Assembly (NCBI GenBank): GCA_019244235.1
Contig: JAFASY010000310.1
Location: 1 to 39,496, forward strand
Reading direction: 5' to 3'
Origin: Chroococcidiopsidaceae cyanobacterium CP_BM_ER_R8_30
GTDB lineage: Bacteria; Cyanobacteriota; Cyanobacteriia; Cyanobacteriales; Chroococcidiopsidaceae
Length of the DNA stretch: 39,496 nt
Shown: positions 16,901-25,596 of the stretch, in pieces
Layout: each line of letters starts with the position of its first letter
Numbering within the stretch: the stretch's first letter is position 1
Program-made: the position numbers and the translations under genes
The notes under the pieces: model-generated
What the model was told of the DNA's origin: nothing
The model's input: only the letters and a program-made list of their open reading frames with translations
Database searches by the model: none

Positions 16901-19220
16901 GAGGGAGCGTGATATGTGTAATTGCCTGCTCACGTAGCAATTGGATCAAAGCTGGTCCAGGCATCAACTTTTCTTGTGTTGCCAGACAGAGCATTCCTCC
17001 AGAACAAAGAGCCATGAAAATTTCTGAGACTGAGGCATCGAAGCTAAAGGAAGCAAATTGGAGAACACGACTGTCTGAGTAGACGCCGAAGCTGCGGATC
17101 TGCGCCTGAGCTAGGTTGCACAATCCTTGATGGGCGACTAGAACTCCTTTAGGCTGTCCTGTAGACCCTGATGTGTAAATCACATAGGCTAAGTTCTGGG
17201 CTGTTGCCCTACTGAGGGGATTCTCCTCACTCTTTTCAGAAATTTCCTCCCAGTCTGAGTCTAGACAAATGACTTGTGCCCAGTGAGAGGGTAGTTCTTC
17301 TAACAACCGCTCTTGGGTTAAGAGGACTGCTGGTTGCACGTCCTCTAACATAAAGGACAAACGTTCAAAGGCATAGGTTGGGTTCAGTGGCACATAAGCA
17401 CCACCAGCTTTAAGAATGCCCAGCAGTCCTATTACCATTTCTAAGGAGCGCTCTAGGCAAATTCCCACTCGTACTTCTGGCCCTACCCCCAGAGCTTGTA
17501 GATAATTGGCCAATTGGTTTGCACGACAATTCAACTCTCTATATGTCAGTTGCTGATCTTCAAACACCACCGCAATCGCATCCGGTGTCTGTTCAACTTG
17601 GGCTTCAAATAACTGATGAATACACTCATGTTGCAAATCATCAGTTTTCGTATCGTTCAATACCAGCATCTGGTGTTGCTCATCCGCTGTTAGTATGGGT
17701 AATTCCCTAAGATGCTGTTGAGGATTAGCAACAATTGCTTCCAACAAAGTCTGGAAATGTCCTGCCATTCGGGTAATTGTTTCTGCATCGAACAAATCGC
17801 TGTTGTATATCCACGACCCGACCAGTCCAGATGCCTCTTCCATCACCAGAGTCAAATCATACTTGGCTGTGACACTCTCAATCGGTAAGGGAGTTAGGGT
17901 CAGACCAGGAAGTTCCAGTTTCCCCGTTGGCGTATTCTGGAGGGCAAACCCTACTTGGAACAACGGAGAATAGTTTAGGTTCCGCTCTGGCTGCAGTTTC
18001 TCTACCAACTGCTCAAAGGGTACCTCCTGATGAGCATAAGCATCCAGAGCCACCTGTCGCACCTGAGTGAGTAACTGCGAGAAACTCGGATTTTCTCCCA
18101 AGTTAATACGCAATACAAGGGTATTAATAAAACATCCAATCAAAGACTCAATTTCACTGTGCTGGCGATTGCCAATCGGGGAACCAACAACAATATCCTC
18201 TTGAGAGCTGTAGCGTGATAGTAAAGTCACGAAAGCCGCCAGCAGAGTCATAAACAGAGTCGTCCCTGACTTTTGGCTCAGCAGCTTTAGCTGTTCCGTT
18301 AAGCCGGGATTGAGTTCAACGCGCACACTACTACCTTGAAAGGTCTGCTTTGGCGGACGCGGTCGATCGGTGGGTAGTTCCAGCAGGGGTGGAGCTCCTG
18401 CTAGCTGTTGCTGCCAGTAGTTGAATTGAGGCTTCAGCACCTCTGCATTCAACCATTGCCGTTGCCAATGTGCAAAGTCAGCGTACTGTATAGGCAATTC
18501 AGGTAAAGGGGAAGGCTCTTTGTTAGAGAAGGCTTTGTAGAGCGCAGACAGCTCTTGGATAAATATCCCTATCGACCAGGCATCGGAGACAATGTGGTGC
18601 ATGCTTAGCAATAGCACATGAGATTCTTGAGCTAGCCGTAGCAGGGTGACTCTCAGTAAGGGATCGTTTGATAAATCAAAAGGACGGGTTTGCTCCTCGG
18701 CAATTAATTTTTTCACGAGGGTAGACTGCTCAATTTCTGGCAGCCCCTGCAAGTTCACCACTGGTAGGGAAATAGTCAGATTAGGGACGATGACTTGAAG
18801 TGGAAATCCGTTTTTCTTTGGGAATTTGGTGCGCAAAACTTCGTGTCGTCGAACGATTTCGTTCAAGCTTTGCTCCAGATAGTTATTCTGGAGTGAACCG
18901 TCAATATTTAAGGCAAAAAAATCGTTGTAGGTGGCGCTGGTAGGATCGAGCTGGTCTAGGAACCAAAGCCTTTGCTGTCCAAAAGATAAGGGGATGTCTG
19001 CATCACGGGAGATAGACCGAATTGACCCAAAAGTGGAATTTGAAGTGGGATTGGTCTTTTGTAGAAACTTAACAATTTCTGCTTTACGTTCAGCTAACTC
19101 CCCACGCAGAGATGGTGTTATTGTTCCAGTGAGGGCATTACAGCGTAGGCGATCGCCATCAACCCAAAACTTTATGTCCAGGTCGCTAAGATCGGACAAA
19201 AACTCTTCAATGCTTTTCAT
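13980..19220 (-). CDS. NRPS terminal module: TubC docking-C-A(methyltransferase)-T-TE
   Basis: The 1746-residue synthetase adds the last amino acid and releases the peptide. Residues 1-57 form a TubC-type docking domain that receives the previous synthetase. The condensation domain has HHIVSDAW near 207. The adenylation domain has YTSGSTG near 681 and pocket residues I read as D-A-S-T-I-A-A-V-C, close to known Tyr and Phe codes. Between motifs A8 ([13 protein letters not shown], ~935) and A9 (LPDYMVP, ~1340) sits a ~320-residue insert. This insert resembles a protein arginine methyltransferase: VVEIGTGKDA near 1030 and a double-Glu loop in VSEIVGSIGGCEGA. The carrier serine is in LGGHSLLA (~1423), and the thioesterase serine is in GHSFGS (~1553). 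There is no epimerase. GAGG precedes the ATG. The gene heads the minus-strand operon. Confidence 0.95.
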   Translation of the reverse strand: MKSIEEFLSDLSDLDIKFWVDGDRLRCNALTGTITPSLRGELAERKAEIVKFLQKTNPTSNSTFGSIRSISRDADIPLSFGQQRLWFLDQLDPTSATYNDFFALNIDGSLQNNYLEQSLNEIVRRHEVLRTKFPKKNGFPLQVIVPNLTISLPVVNLQGLPEIEQSTLVKKLIAEEQTRPFDLSNDPLLRVTLLRLAQESHVLLLSMHHIVSDAWSIGIFIQELSALYKAFSNKEPSPLPELPIQYADFAHWQRQWLNAEVLKPQFNYWQQQLAGAPPLLELPTDRPRPPKQTFQGSSVRVELNPGLTEQLKLLSQKSGTTLFMTLLAAFVTLLSRYSSQEDIVVGSPIGNRQHSEIESLIGCFINTLVLRINLGENPSFSQLLTQVRQVALDAYAHQEVPFEQLVEKLQPERNLNYSPLFQVGFALQNTPTGKLELPGLTLTPLPIESVTAKYDLTLVMEEASGLVGSWIYNSDLFDAETITRMAGHFQTLLEAIVANPQQHLRELPILTADEQHQMLVLNDTKTDDLQHECIHQLFEAQVEQTPDAIAVVFEDQQLTYRELNCRANQLANYLQALGVGPEVRVGICLERSLEMVIGLLGILKAGGAYVPLNPTYAFERLSFMLEDVQPAVLLTQERLLEELPSHWAQVICLDSDWEEISEKSEENPLSRATAQNLAYVIYTSGSTGQPKGVLVAHQGLCNLAQAQIRSFGVYSDSRVLQFASFSFDASVSEIFMALCSGGMLCLATQEKLMPGPALIQLLREQAITHITLPPSALAVLPTEKLPALQNIIVAGEACKANLVAEWSGGRRFFNAYGPTESTVCATIAKCTDSSSQPPIGHPIANTQIYILDCHLQPVPIRVKGELYIGGAGLAWGYLNLPEITAEKFIPNPFSNEPGTRLYKTGDQARYLPDGSIEFLGRADHQVKIRGFRIEPGEIEAMLTQNSNVREAVVVDREDSLGEKRLIAYVVPEEDLNSLHEQDNQQTNQIELWPSVAEYYVYDDLLYYAMTNDERRNNSYKVAINRLVKDKIVVEIGTGKDAILSRFCAEAGAKKVYAIERSEETSMLAATTVQNLGLSDKITVIHGDATQVNLLEKADVCVSEIVGSIGGCEGAAVIINNSRRLLKQDGAMIPSRSITKIAAVNLPDEVLHNPRFTEVSGHYTQKIFAQIGYPFDLRVCIKNFPKSNLLSNVDVFEDLDFTQSVSTSERHEVNFTISKNGRLDGFLVWLNLHTIEGEEIDILEHEYCWLPVYFPVFEPGIEVSCGDVIEAWCSRTLCENNLNPDYAIKGRLIRKNGEVIEFEHVSYHYRNQFKQTPFYQRLFADNDFTQNNRSDNLTQDLRDYLRDILPDYMVPSDFMLLESLPLTPNGKVDRQALPMPSQARPKLEFSFVAPRDTLELQLAEIWEEILDVHPVGIKDNFFDLGGHSLLAIRLMSKIQQQFKKELPLTTLFSGPTIEQLASIIRKDSDSLPWSPLVTIQHGSSSKRPFFFMPGGGGNVIYLYHLARYLGLDQPFYGLQARGLDGEQAPHTQIEDIAAYNIEALQTVQPQGPYLLGGHSFGSFVAFEMALQLQKQGQEVALIAILDTPAPVPGIKPIEQDDARYLTGLAQNVERFFGKSLSVSYEALQQLEPDEQLNYVLERLKAVNVFPAEAKLEQLRGLLRVFKANDLTEYLPQAVYPNQITVFRAKENNQFGHDPVMGWEQFSSLPVEAHLVPGDHITMMSEPHVQTLAEQLRACLDGVLEADV

Positions 19221-19545
19221 GAAACCTCATAGTTAAGTGTGGAAATCTGGTGTCTTTATGCCTATAGGAAACTAAAGAACCTTGGATTTAGATGAAAAAT
19301 GGGTAGCCAAGACTAGCTACTCAGTTCTACTTTTTGCAGAAAGAAGGTTAACTGTTTACTAACTTTCCATATGCTTAACACGTTGAGCCAAGTCAATTTA
19401 TGCAAGAGGTGACGACGCGATTGGTGGTGAGCAACTTTTTTGGGTCTCTTGCATAAACGTCAAAACAGCACCATATAAGTATTGCAGTTGCATCTTCTAC
19501 TGCGCCTTTAAAGTACGACGTGAGAGTTGGGAGCGAGGAATTGAC
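19221..19545. promoter_or_regulatory. Divergent promoter region with 12-bp inverted repeat
   Basis: This 325-base gap separates the NRPS operon (left) from the efflux operon (right). TTTATGCAAGAG at 19397-19408 and CTCTTGCATAAA at 19446-19457 are perfect inverted copies, so each transcript is preceded by the same element in its own direction. Rightwards, TTGCAT (19449-19454) and TATAAG/TAAGTAT (19474-19482) look like -35/-10. Leftwards, TTGCAT and TTAAGCAT (19378-19371) are similarly spaced. The right-hand element, 19451-19484, matches 30713-30746 before the PKS gene at 29 of 34 positions. Confidence 0.6.
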
Positions 19546-20511
19546 ATGCTCAAAAAACTGAAGCTTGAGGCTAAATTTACGTTACTGTTGACGCTAGTTT
19601 TCTTGACTGGATTTGTATTTAGTGGTGTTGCGCTGTCAAGCGCAATGCAGCAGAAAGCTGAGGACGAAATTAAGACCAAAGCAGAAATTTTAACTCAGAC
19701 AATGAACTCTATCAGGGACTACACGAGCAATAAGATCGACCCACTCCTGAAAGATCGATTAGAAACTGAGCAAAAATTTATACCAGAATTCGTTCCTACC
19801 CACGCAGTACGGGAAGTATTTGAACAATTTCGTAAACACCCAGAATATAGTAGCTTCTTATACAAAGAAGCAAGCTTGAATCCCACCAATCCTCAAGATC
19901 AAGCAGATGAGTTTGAAACTAAGCTAGTGGAGCAGTTCCGAAGCCAGCCAGGATTAAGCAAGCTTTCAGGTTATCGAAATATCAAAGGACAGAATCTATT
20001 TTTCATTGCTCAACCACTGAAGGTGGATAAGCCAAGTTGCCTTGAGTGCCATAGTACACCTGCCTTAGCTCCTAAAAGCTTGCTTAGCACCTACGGCGAT
20101 AAAAATGGCTTTGGCTGGAAATTCCAAGAAGTGATTGCAGCCCAAACAGTATTTGTTCCGGCGGACAATGTCTTAGCTCACAGTCGCCAATATTTAACTT
20201 TAATAATGGGCTTTTTTATCACAATTTTTGGGGTGATGGTGCTGCTGATTCATTGGTTGCTGAAGCAGGCAGTCATTCTTCCTATTAAGCAGCTGACAGC
20301 GCTTGCCCATAAAATAAGTAGCGTCATGAGCGCTTCCGAACAAGTGGGATTTGATTCTTCTTGGATATCTAAATTAGCCCGACGAGCTGATGAACCGGGA
20401 CAGCTCGCCCGTGCCTTTCAACAAATAGCACGCCAGACCGCTGCCCGTGAGCAAAATATTTCTCAGGCAGTTAACAACATACCTCCCAACAAGCTGGAAT
20501 TCGATAGCTAA
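19546..20511 (+). CDS. DUF3365/HAMP haem-binding membrane protein
   Basis: The 321-residue protein has an N-terminal membrane segment (~11-33) and an extracytoplasmic domain of the DUF3365 (Tll0287-like) type. That domain carries a c-type haem motif, CLECH. A second membrane segment (~218-240) follows, then a HAMP-like stretch (VILPIKQLTALAHKI). Relatives usually continue into a histidine kinase or other output domain; this one ends after ~80 cytoplasmic residues. It may sense redox state or a ligand, but it has no visible way to signal alone. It begins the efflux operon, 86 bases before the membrane fusion gene. GAGG nine bases before the ATG supports the start. Confidence 0.82.
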   Translation: MLKKLKLEAKFTLLLTLVFLTGFVFSGVALSSAMQQKAEDEIKTKAEILTQTMNSIRDYTSNKIDPLLKDRLETEQKFIPEFVPTHAVREVFEQFRKHPEYSSFLYKEASLNPTNPQDQADEFETKLVEQFRSQPGLSKLSGYRNIKGQNLFFIAQPLKVDKPSCLECHSTPALAPKSLLSTYGDKNGFGWKFQEVIAAQTVFVPADNVLAHSRQYLTLIMGFFITIFGVMVLLIHWLLKQAVILPIKQLTALAHKISSVMSASEQVGFDSSWISKLARRADEPGQLARAFQQIARQTAAREQNISQAVNNIPPNKLEFDS

Positions 20512-20597
20512 GCACTACAGCATCTTAACAGTAATTTATTGAAGATTTCGTTAACAAACCAGCTGACTTTTCTCATAGCTGGACGTGGAGGAACGCT

Positions 20598-22058
20598 ATG
20601 GCGCACAATGCTTTTTCAGAAGAAGAATTCGAGTCTGAGGAAGCGCTAACTATTAAACAGTTTAGCGAAGAGGAAAGGGAGCAGGCTCCACATAACACAG
20701 ATCTGTACGGAGACAAACAGATGAATCATCAGGAACCTCCCTCCCATTCCAGGCTTTTTCTCGATGACAAAGTGATTCCAAGAAGCCTGGTACAAAAGCC
20801 GCCACGTCGCAGATGGCTCGCTCAATGGCTTGGTGTTACCGTTGGCATCGGTCTTGGTATGGCGATTGCAGTTGTGGGAATGCCTATTCTCTCTCATCTA
20901 TTTGCCAAGAACTCAAAAGTAGTAAAGCACAACCGATCCCCAGCAGTAGACCAAAGCGTCGCTGTAGAACCAGCGAAGCTCACTCGCATTGCCCACACGC
21001 TCAACGTTACTGGCACGGTAGTAGCTCGTGACAGTCTCATCCCCGTTTTGCCCTTGACAACAGGCTTACAAATTAAGCAAGTTCTGGTAAAGGAAGGAGA
21101 TGTTGTGCAAGCGGGACAGCAGATAGCGGTTCTGGATCAGTCGGTGCTACAGACGCAACTTGAACAAGCCCAAGCCGAGTTGGAAGAAGCCCAAGCCTTA
21201 GTGGAAGAAAGACTTGCAGATCGCGCTCAAGCCCAAGCTAAATTGGCGGAGGCTCAACGGGAACTACAGCGATATCAAACTCTAGCTAATGCAGGAGCGA
21301 TTAGCCGTCAAGAGCTGGATACCCGTGCCACAACTGTTGAAACAGATGTTGAGGGTGTCCGAATAATCCAAGCCAATATCAGTAACGCTCAAGCGCAGGT
21401 TCACCTCAATGTTGCTCATGTAAAACAACTACAGGTCCAGATGACCCAAACCGTTGTGCGGGCTCCAGTTAGTGGCGTTATAGCGGAGAAAATCGCTCAA
21501 GTTGGGGATGTTACAGGTACGCAAAAACTGTTTTCAATTATTCGCAATGGCTTGTTGGAAGTCCAAGCACAAGTTCCTGAAATCAAACTACCCCAGGTAA
21601 AAATTGGTGCACTGGCGCAGATCACTTCTGCCATAGATAGTCAGATTCATCTACAGGGACAAGTTAAAAGCATTGCGCCCATAATTGACCCCCAAAACCG
21701 TCAGGCAAAGATTGAGATTGACCTACCGCTGACACGGTTGCTGCGCCCCGGTCAATTTGTACAGGCTGCGATCGCCCTTAACTCCACAAATGAACTAACA
21801 GTTCCAGCTCAATCAGTACTCTCACAAGCAACGGGTGGCTGGCTTGTTTTCGTGCTTTTAGCTAATGGAACAGTACGTGCCCAACCAGTACAAGTAGGGG
21901 AAATCAAGGGAAATCAAATAGAAATCAAGCAGGGATTGGAAGTGGGCACTCGTGTGGTAGTGACTGGTGCTGGATTCCTCCACGATGGTGATCGCGTACA
22001 AGTCGTGACACAGCCTAGAGTAACGCCCAACTACAAGCCACAACAAGCTGCCAGCTAA
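20598..22058 (+). CDS. RND membrane fusion protein (periplasmic adaptor)
   Basis: This adaptor links an inner-membrane RND pump to an outer-membrane channel. The 486-residue protein has an acidic cytoplasmic N-terminus of ~75 residues and one membrane segment (WLGVTVGIGLGMAIAVVGMP). The lipoyl half (VKEGDVVQAGQQIAVLD), a long Ala/Glu/Gln-rich coiled-coil hairpin (~190-270), the second lipoyl half (VVRAPVSGVIAEKIAQVGD) and a beta-barrel region follow. The long N-terminal tail is unusual for this family. GGAGG precedes the ATG. It is followed after 82 bases by the pump gene, and no outer-membrane TolC gene is in the window. Confidence 0.93.
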   Translation: MAHNAFSEEEFESEEALTIKQFSEEEREQAPHNTDLYGDKQMNHQEPPSHSRLFLDDKVIPRSLVQKPPRRRWLAQWLGVTVGIGLGMAIAVVGMPILSHLFAKNSKVVKHNRSPAVDQSVAVEPAKLTRIAHTLNVTGTVVARDSLIPVLPLTTGLQIKQVLVKEGDVVQAGQQIAVLDQSVLQTQLEQAQAELEEAQALVEERLADRAQAQAKLAEAQRELQRYQTLANAGAISRQELDTRATTVETDVEGVRIIQANISNAQAQVHLNVAHVKQLQVQMTQTVVRAPVSGVIAEKIAQVGDVTGTQKLFSIIRNGLLEVQAQVPEIKLPQVKIGALAQITSAIDSQIHLQGQVKSIAPIIDPQNRQAKIEIDLPLTRLLRPGQFVQAAIALNSTNELTVPAQSVLSQATGGWLVFVLLANGTVRAQPVQVGEIKGNQIEIKQGLEVGTRVVVTGAGFLHDGDRVQVVTQPRVTPNYKPQQAAS

Positions 22059-22140
22059 CTGGGAGTACTGTATGCCATACCCTGACAAAAAATCAACCTA
22101 AGCGCGATCTTCAAACCACCCGTACATAAAACAGAATGAC

Positions 22141-25100
22141 ATGCCTGCCTCTTTTTCACGAGTTCCAAATCATGCAACGGCTAAAACATCCTTTAATATC
22201 TCCGCATGGTCAATTCGCCAACCAGTGCCTACCCTGGTTTTATTTCTGATATTGACTGTATTGGGCTTGTTCTTTTTTCCCCAACTAGAGATAGATGCCG
22301 ATCCCAACCTTGATATCCCTGGGGTCACTATTACTGTAACTCAGCCTGGAGCTGACCCAACAGAACTAGAATCCCAAATCACGCGACCAATTGAGGATGC
22401 CGTGGCTGGTTTGGGTAATATCGACAACATTACCTCTACGATCGCTAATGGTGTTTCTAACACGGCTGTGTATTTTGTCTTGGGTACAAATAGTGATCGC
22501 GCTACGAATGACGTGCGTAATGCCGTAGCCCAAATCCGTCAAAGTCTGCCACAAAATATTAACGATCCAATCGTTAAACGGATTGATACTGCAGGTGGCT
22601 CAGTTCTTTCCTACGCTGTGGTTTCAGATCGCTTATCGCTAGAACAGCTGAGCGATTTAATCGATCAAAAAATTAGCCGTGACTTGTTAGCGGTGCCTGG
22701 TGTTGCCCAAGTTCAGCGAGTCGGAGGTGTAGACCGCGAAATTCGCGTGGATCTGAATCTAGATCGGCTACAAGCCTTGGAAATTACTGCTACCCAGGTG
22801 AATGACCAAATTCGCAGCCTCAACATCAACCTGCCAGGTGGACAAGCTAATGTGGGGGACAGCGAACAGACTATCCGCACCCTAGGTAGCGCTAGCAGTG
22901 TCCAGAAGTTAGAGAACTATCCAATCACATTACCTAAAGGAGATTTTGTTCCACTAGCTACCCTGGGAAAAATCACTAATGGCTACAGTCAACCGCGTCA
23001 AGCTGCCTATCTCAACGGAAAACCTGTTGTAGCTTTTTCCGTAATTCGCAGTCCAGGTGCCACCATCGTCACCGTGGAAGAAGGATTGAGGGCAGCGGTC
23101 AGTGAACTGGAAAAGACGCTACCAGCAGGTGTCAAGCTCAAACTGATCTATACTGTCGCAGACTTCATTCGAGAATCCTACCAAGCCTCTATAGATGCCC
23201 TTGTGCTAGGTGCGGTGCTAGCAGTGGCAACAATTTTGATTTTTTTGCGAGACTGGCGAGCAACACTGATTACTGCTGTAGCACTGCCACTATCAGTCAT
23301 TCCCACTTTTGCCGTGCTGAAGGCGTTGAACTACACGCTGAATAGCATGACTCTACTATCACTGGCATTAGTAGTCGGGATCTTAGTGGATGATGCCATA
23401 GTCGAAATTGAGAACATTGAGCGACACATCCAGATGGGCAAAACACCAATGCGAGCGGCATTGGATGCATCTAATGAAATTGGGCTAGCAGTGATTGCTA
23501 CCACAATGTCGATTGTGTCAGTGTTTGTGCCTGTCGCTTTCATGGGCGGAATCCCTGGGCAGTTTTTTCGACCCTTCGGCGTTACAGTGGCGGTATCGGT
23601 CTTATTCTCTCTACTGGTAGCTCGCACAATCACCCCACTCATGGCAGCCTACCTGCTCAAAGGCAAGCGACGCCAGCATGAGCAATTGCACAAAGACAGG
23701 CTTTCCTATCAATATCGGCGGCTCCTAACTTGGGCGTTGAAGCATCGGGTACAGACACTGGCTCTAGCTGTAGCTTTCTTTGCAAGTAGCCTGCTACTGG
23801 TTCCTTATATTCCCACTGGTTTCATCGATCGCGATGACACTGGGATTTCGACGGTTTCAATTGAACTGCCTCCTGGCTCTACTCTCAATCAGACAGACCA
23901 AGTGGTGCAGCAAGCAACTCAACTGTTGAAAACGAATCCGGCAGTAGATGTTGTGCTGGCATCAGAAGGCGCTGCCGCTGTCTCTAGGGGTACATCCTTT
24001 GGTGGCAATAGTGTGAATACAGCAAGCCTCTACATCAAATTGAAACCGCGAGACAAACGAATTGGGCAAGTACAATTTGAGGCTCAGATGACTCCCCAAC
24101 TGAATAAAATTCCAGGAGCTCGGATTGGTTTTAATCAGGGGAGCTTTGGAGGCAAACAGCAGTTAACAGTTATCCTCAGAAGCCAAAATCCGGAGGCACT
24201 CACCCAGACATCTGCTCAACTTACTCAACAAATGCATCAAATACCAGGTTTGGTAGATGTTACATCTAGTGCTAGTTTAACGCAACCAGAAATTTTAATT
24301 AAACCAGACTTATACCGAGCCGCAGACCAGGGGGTGACTGTGGATGCGATCGCCAGTACCGCTTCCATCGCCACTATAGGAGATATTGATGCAAATTTGG
24401 CTAAGTTCGATTTACCAACTGGGCAAATACCAATTCGGGTTGAGTTAGCTCCCCAATTCCGTGAGGATATTGACACAATTAGAAATCTGCAAGTGCCAGC
24501 TAAAAATCATACTTTAGTACCTTTGATGTCTGTAGCTCAGATTGTTCTCGGTAGTGGTCCCTCAGAAATTCACCGCTACAATCGGGCTCGTCAGATTTCT
24601 TTGGGGGCTAACTTGCAAGGCTTAACTCTAGGGCAAGCTTATAGCGCTGTCAAGAAGCTGCCAGCTTTGAAGCATCTACCGCCCTCTGTAGAGCAGGAAG
24701 CTTCCGGCGATGCTAAGCTAATGGCTCAAGTTTTTGGGGGTTTTGCCGCAGCTTTAGGTACAGCAATACTATTTGTTTATGCTGTACTTACCATATTGTT
24801 TAGCAATTTCCTCCACCCGATCACAATTATGGCTGCTTTACCCCTGTCTATTGGGGGTGCCTTGGTCGCACTGTTGATGGTGCAGAAGTCCATAGGGCTG
24901 TATGCGCTGATCGGGATTCTGCTACTTATGGGAATTGTCACGAAAAATTCGATCTTGCTTGTAGATTATGCCTTAATCAACCAGCATGAGGGAAAGCCGA
25001 TGTATAGAGCTGTCCTCGAATCGGGGGTAGGTCGGTTACGACCGATTTTAATGACTACAATTGCCATGATTGCTGGGATGCTACCCATCGCCCTGGAGCT

Positions 25101-25314
25101 TGGTGCTGGCTCTCAAGTGCGTAGCCCAATGGCGATCGCAGTGATTGGTGGTTTGATGACCTCAACCCTGCTCACCTTAGTCATTATTCCGGTGATCTTT
25201 ACATACATCGGCACTTTCCAAAACCAGATTTTTCGGTTGATGTGGCTGATGGATAAAAAGAATGCCTTAGACACAGACACTAATTTTGATATCCGTAGGC
25301 GGAGGCTTAAATAG
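22141..25314 (+). CDS. RND efflux pump, HAE1/AcrB-like
   Basis: The 1057-residue proton-driven exporter takes substrates from the periplasm or membrane. It has the standard build of twelve membrane helices and two large periplasmic loops. The proton-relay aspartates are visible in VVGILVDDAIVEIENI, and AFMGGIPGQFFRPFG is another family block. The second half repeats the pattern (LIGILLLMGIVTKNSILLVD). It is the last gene of the operon and is followed by a hairpin. Next to lipopeptide genes it may export the product or protect the cell, but such pumps are also common outside clusters. Confidence 0.95.
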   Translation: MPASFSRVPNHATAKTSFNISAWSIRQPVPTLVLFLILTVLGLFFFPQLEIDADPNLDIPGVTITVTQPGADPTELESQITRPIEDAVAGLGNIDNITSTIANGVSNTAVYFVLGTNSDRATNDVRNAVAQIRQSLPQNINDPIVKRIDTAGGSVLSYAVVSDRLSLEQLSDLIDQKISRDLLAVPGVAQVQRVGGVDREIRVDLNLDRLQALEITATQVNDQIRSLNINLPGGQANVGDSEQTIRTLGSASSVQKLENYPITLPKGDFVPLATLGKITNGYSQPRQAAYLNGKPVVAFSVIRSPGATIVTVEEGLRAAVSELEKTLPAGVKLKLIYTVADFIRESYQASIDALVLGAVLAVATILIFLRDWRATLITAVALPLSVIPTFAVLKALNYTLNSMTLLSLALVVGILVDDAIVEIENIERHIQMGKTPMRAALDASNEIGLAVIATTMSIVSVFVPVAFMGGIPGQFFRPFGVTVAVSVLFSLLVARTITPLMAAYLLKGKRRQHEQLHKDRLSYQYRRLLTWALKHRVQTLALAVAFFASSLLLVPYIPTGFIDRDDTGISTVSIELPPGSTLNQTDQVVQQATQLLKTNPAVDVVLASEGAAAVSRGTSFGGNSVNTASLYIKLKPRDKRIGQVQFEAQMTPQLNKIPGARIGFNQGSFGGKQQLTVILRSQNPEALTQTSAQLTQQMHQIPGLVDVTSSASLTQPEILIKPDLYRAADQGVTVDAIASTASIATIGDIDANLAKFDLPTGQIPIRVELAPQFREDIDTIRNLQVPAKNHTLVPLMSVAQIVLGSGPSEIHRYNRARQISLGANLQGLTLGQAYSAVKKLPALKHLPPSVEQEASGDAKLMAQVFGGFAAALGTAILFVYAVLTILFSNFLHPITIMAALPLSIGGALVALLMVQKSIGLYALIGILLLMGIVTKNSILLVDYALINQHEGKPMYRAVLESGVGRLRPILMTTIAMIAGMLPIALELGAGSQVRSPMAIAVIGGLMTSTLLTLVIIPVIFTYIGTFQNQIFRLMWLMDKKNALDTDTNFDIRRRRLK

Positions 25315-25344
25315 TAATCAATGACGATATTGTCATGAGTTACT
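25313..25344 (+). terminator. Possible terminator after the RND pump gene
   Basis: AGTAA and ATGAC pair with GTCAT and TTACT around a GATATT loop, with a small internal mismatch. It begins in the stop codon of the pump gene. The T run after it is weak (ATTTCTATCCTTT), so termination may be partial. Confidence 0.4.
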
Positions 25345-25596
25345 ATTTCTATCCTTTAAGTGCATATTTGATTTGGTTCACACGTGAATAAGTATAGTAG
25401 TGCAAGCTGATATTTTGTTTTGCAATTGGTTACTCACTTACGTCCTAACACTCTTTTGAGAACCAATAAAAAGGCAAAGGATACTACAGCAGAACTACTT
25501 CTAACTAATAGATTTGAGGAGAAAATCAGCTCTCAATTTGAGACTTTAAACTGCATTTTACTCAAACTATTTTGACTTGTACTATAGAGGAATCGC
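25345..25596 (+). promoter_or_regulatory. FAAL upstream region with promoter-like motif
   Basis: GCATA at 25362-25366 and TAAGTAT at 25389-25395 span 34 bases. This resembles the motif before the efflux operon and the PKS gene (32 bases there), with a TATAGT overlapping its end. GAGGAATCGC just before the ATG is the ribosome site of the FAAL gene. The match is weaker than between the other two. Confidence 0.35.
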
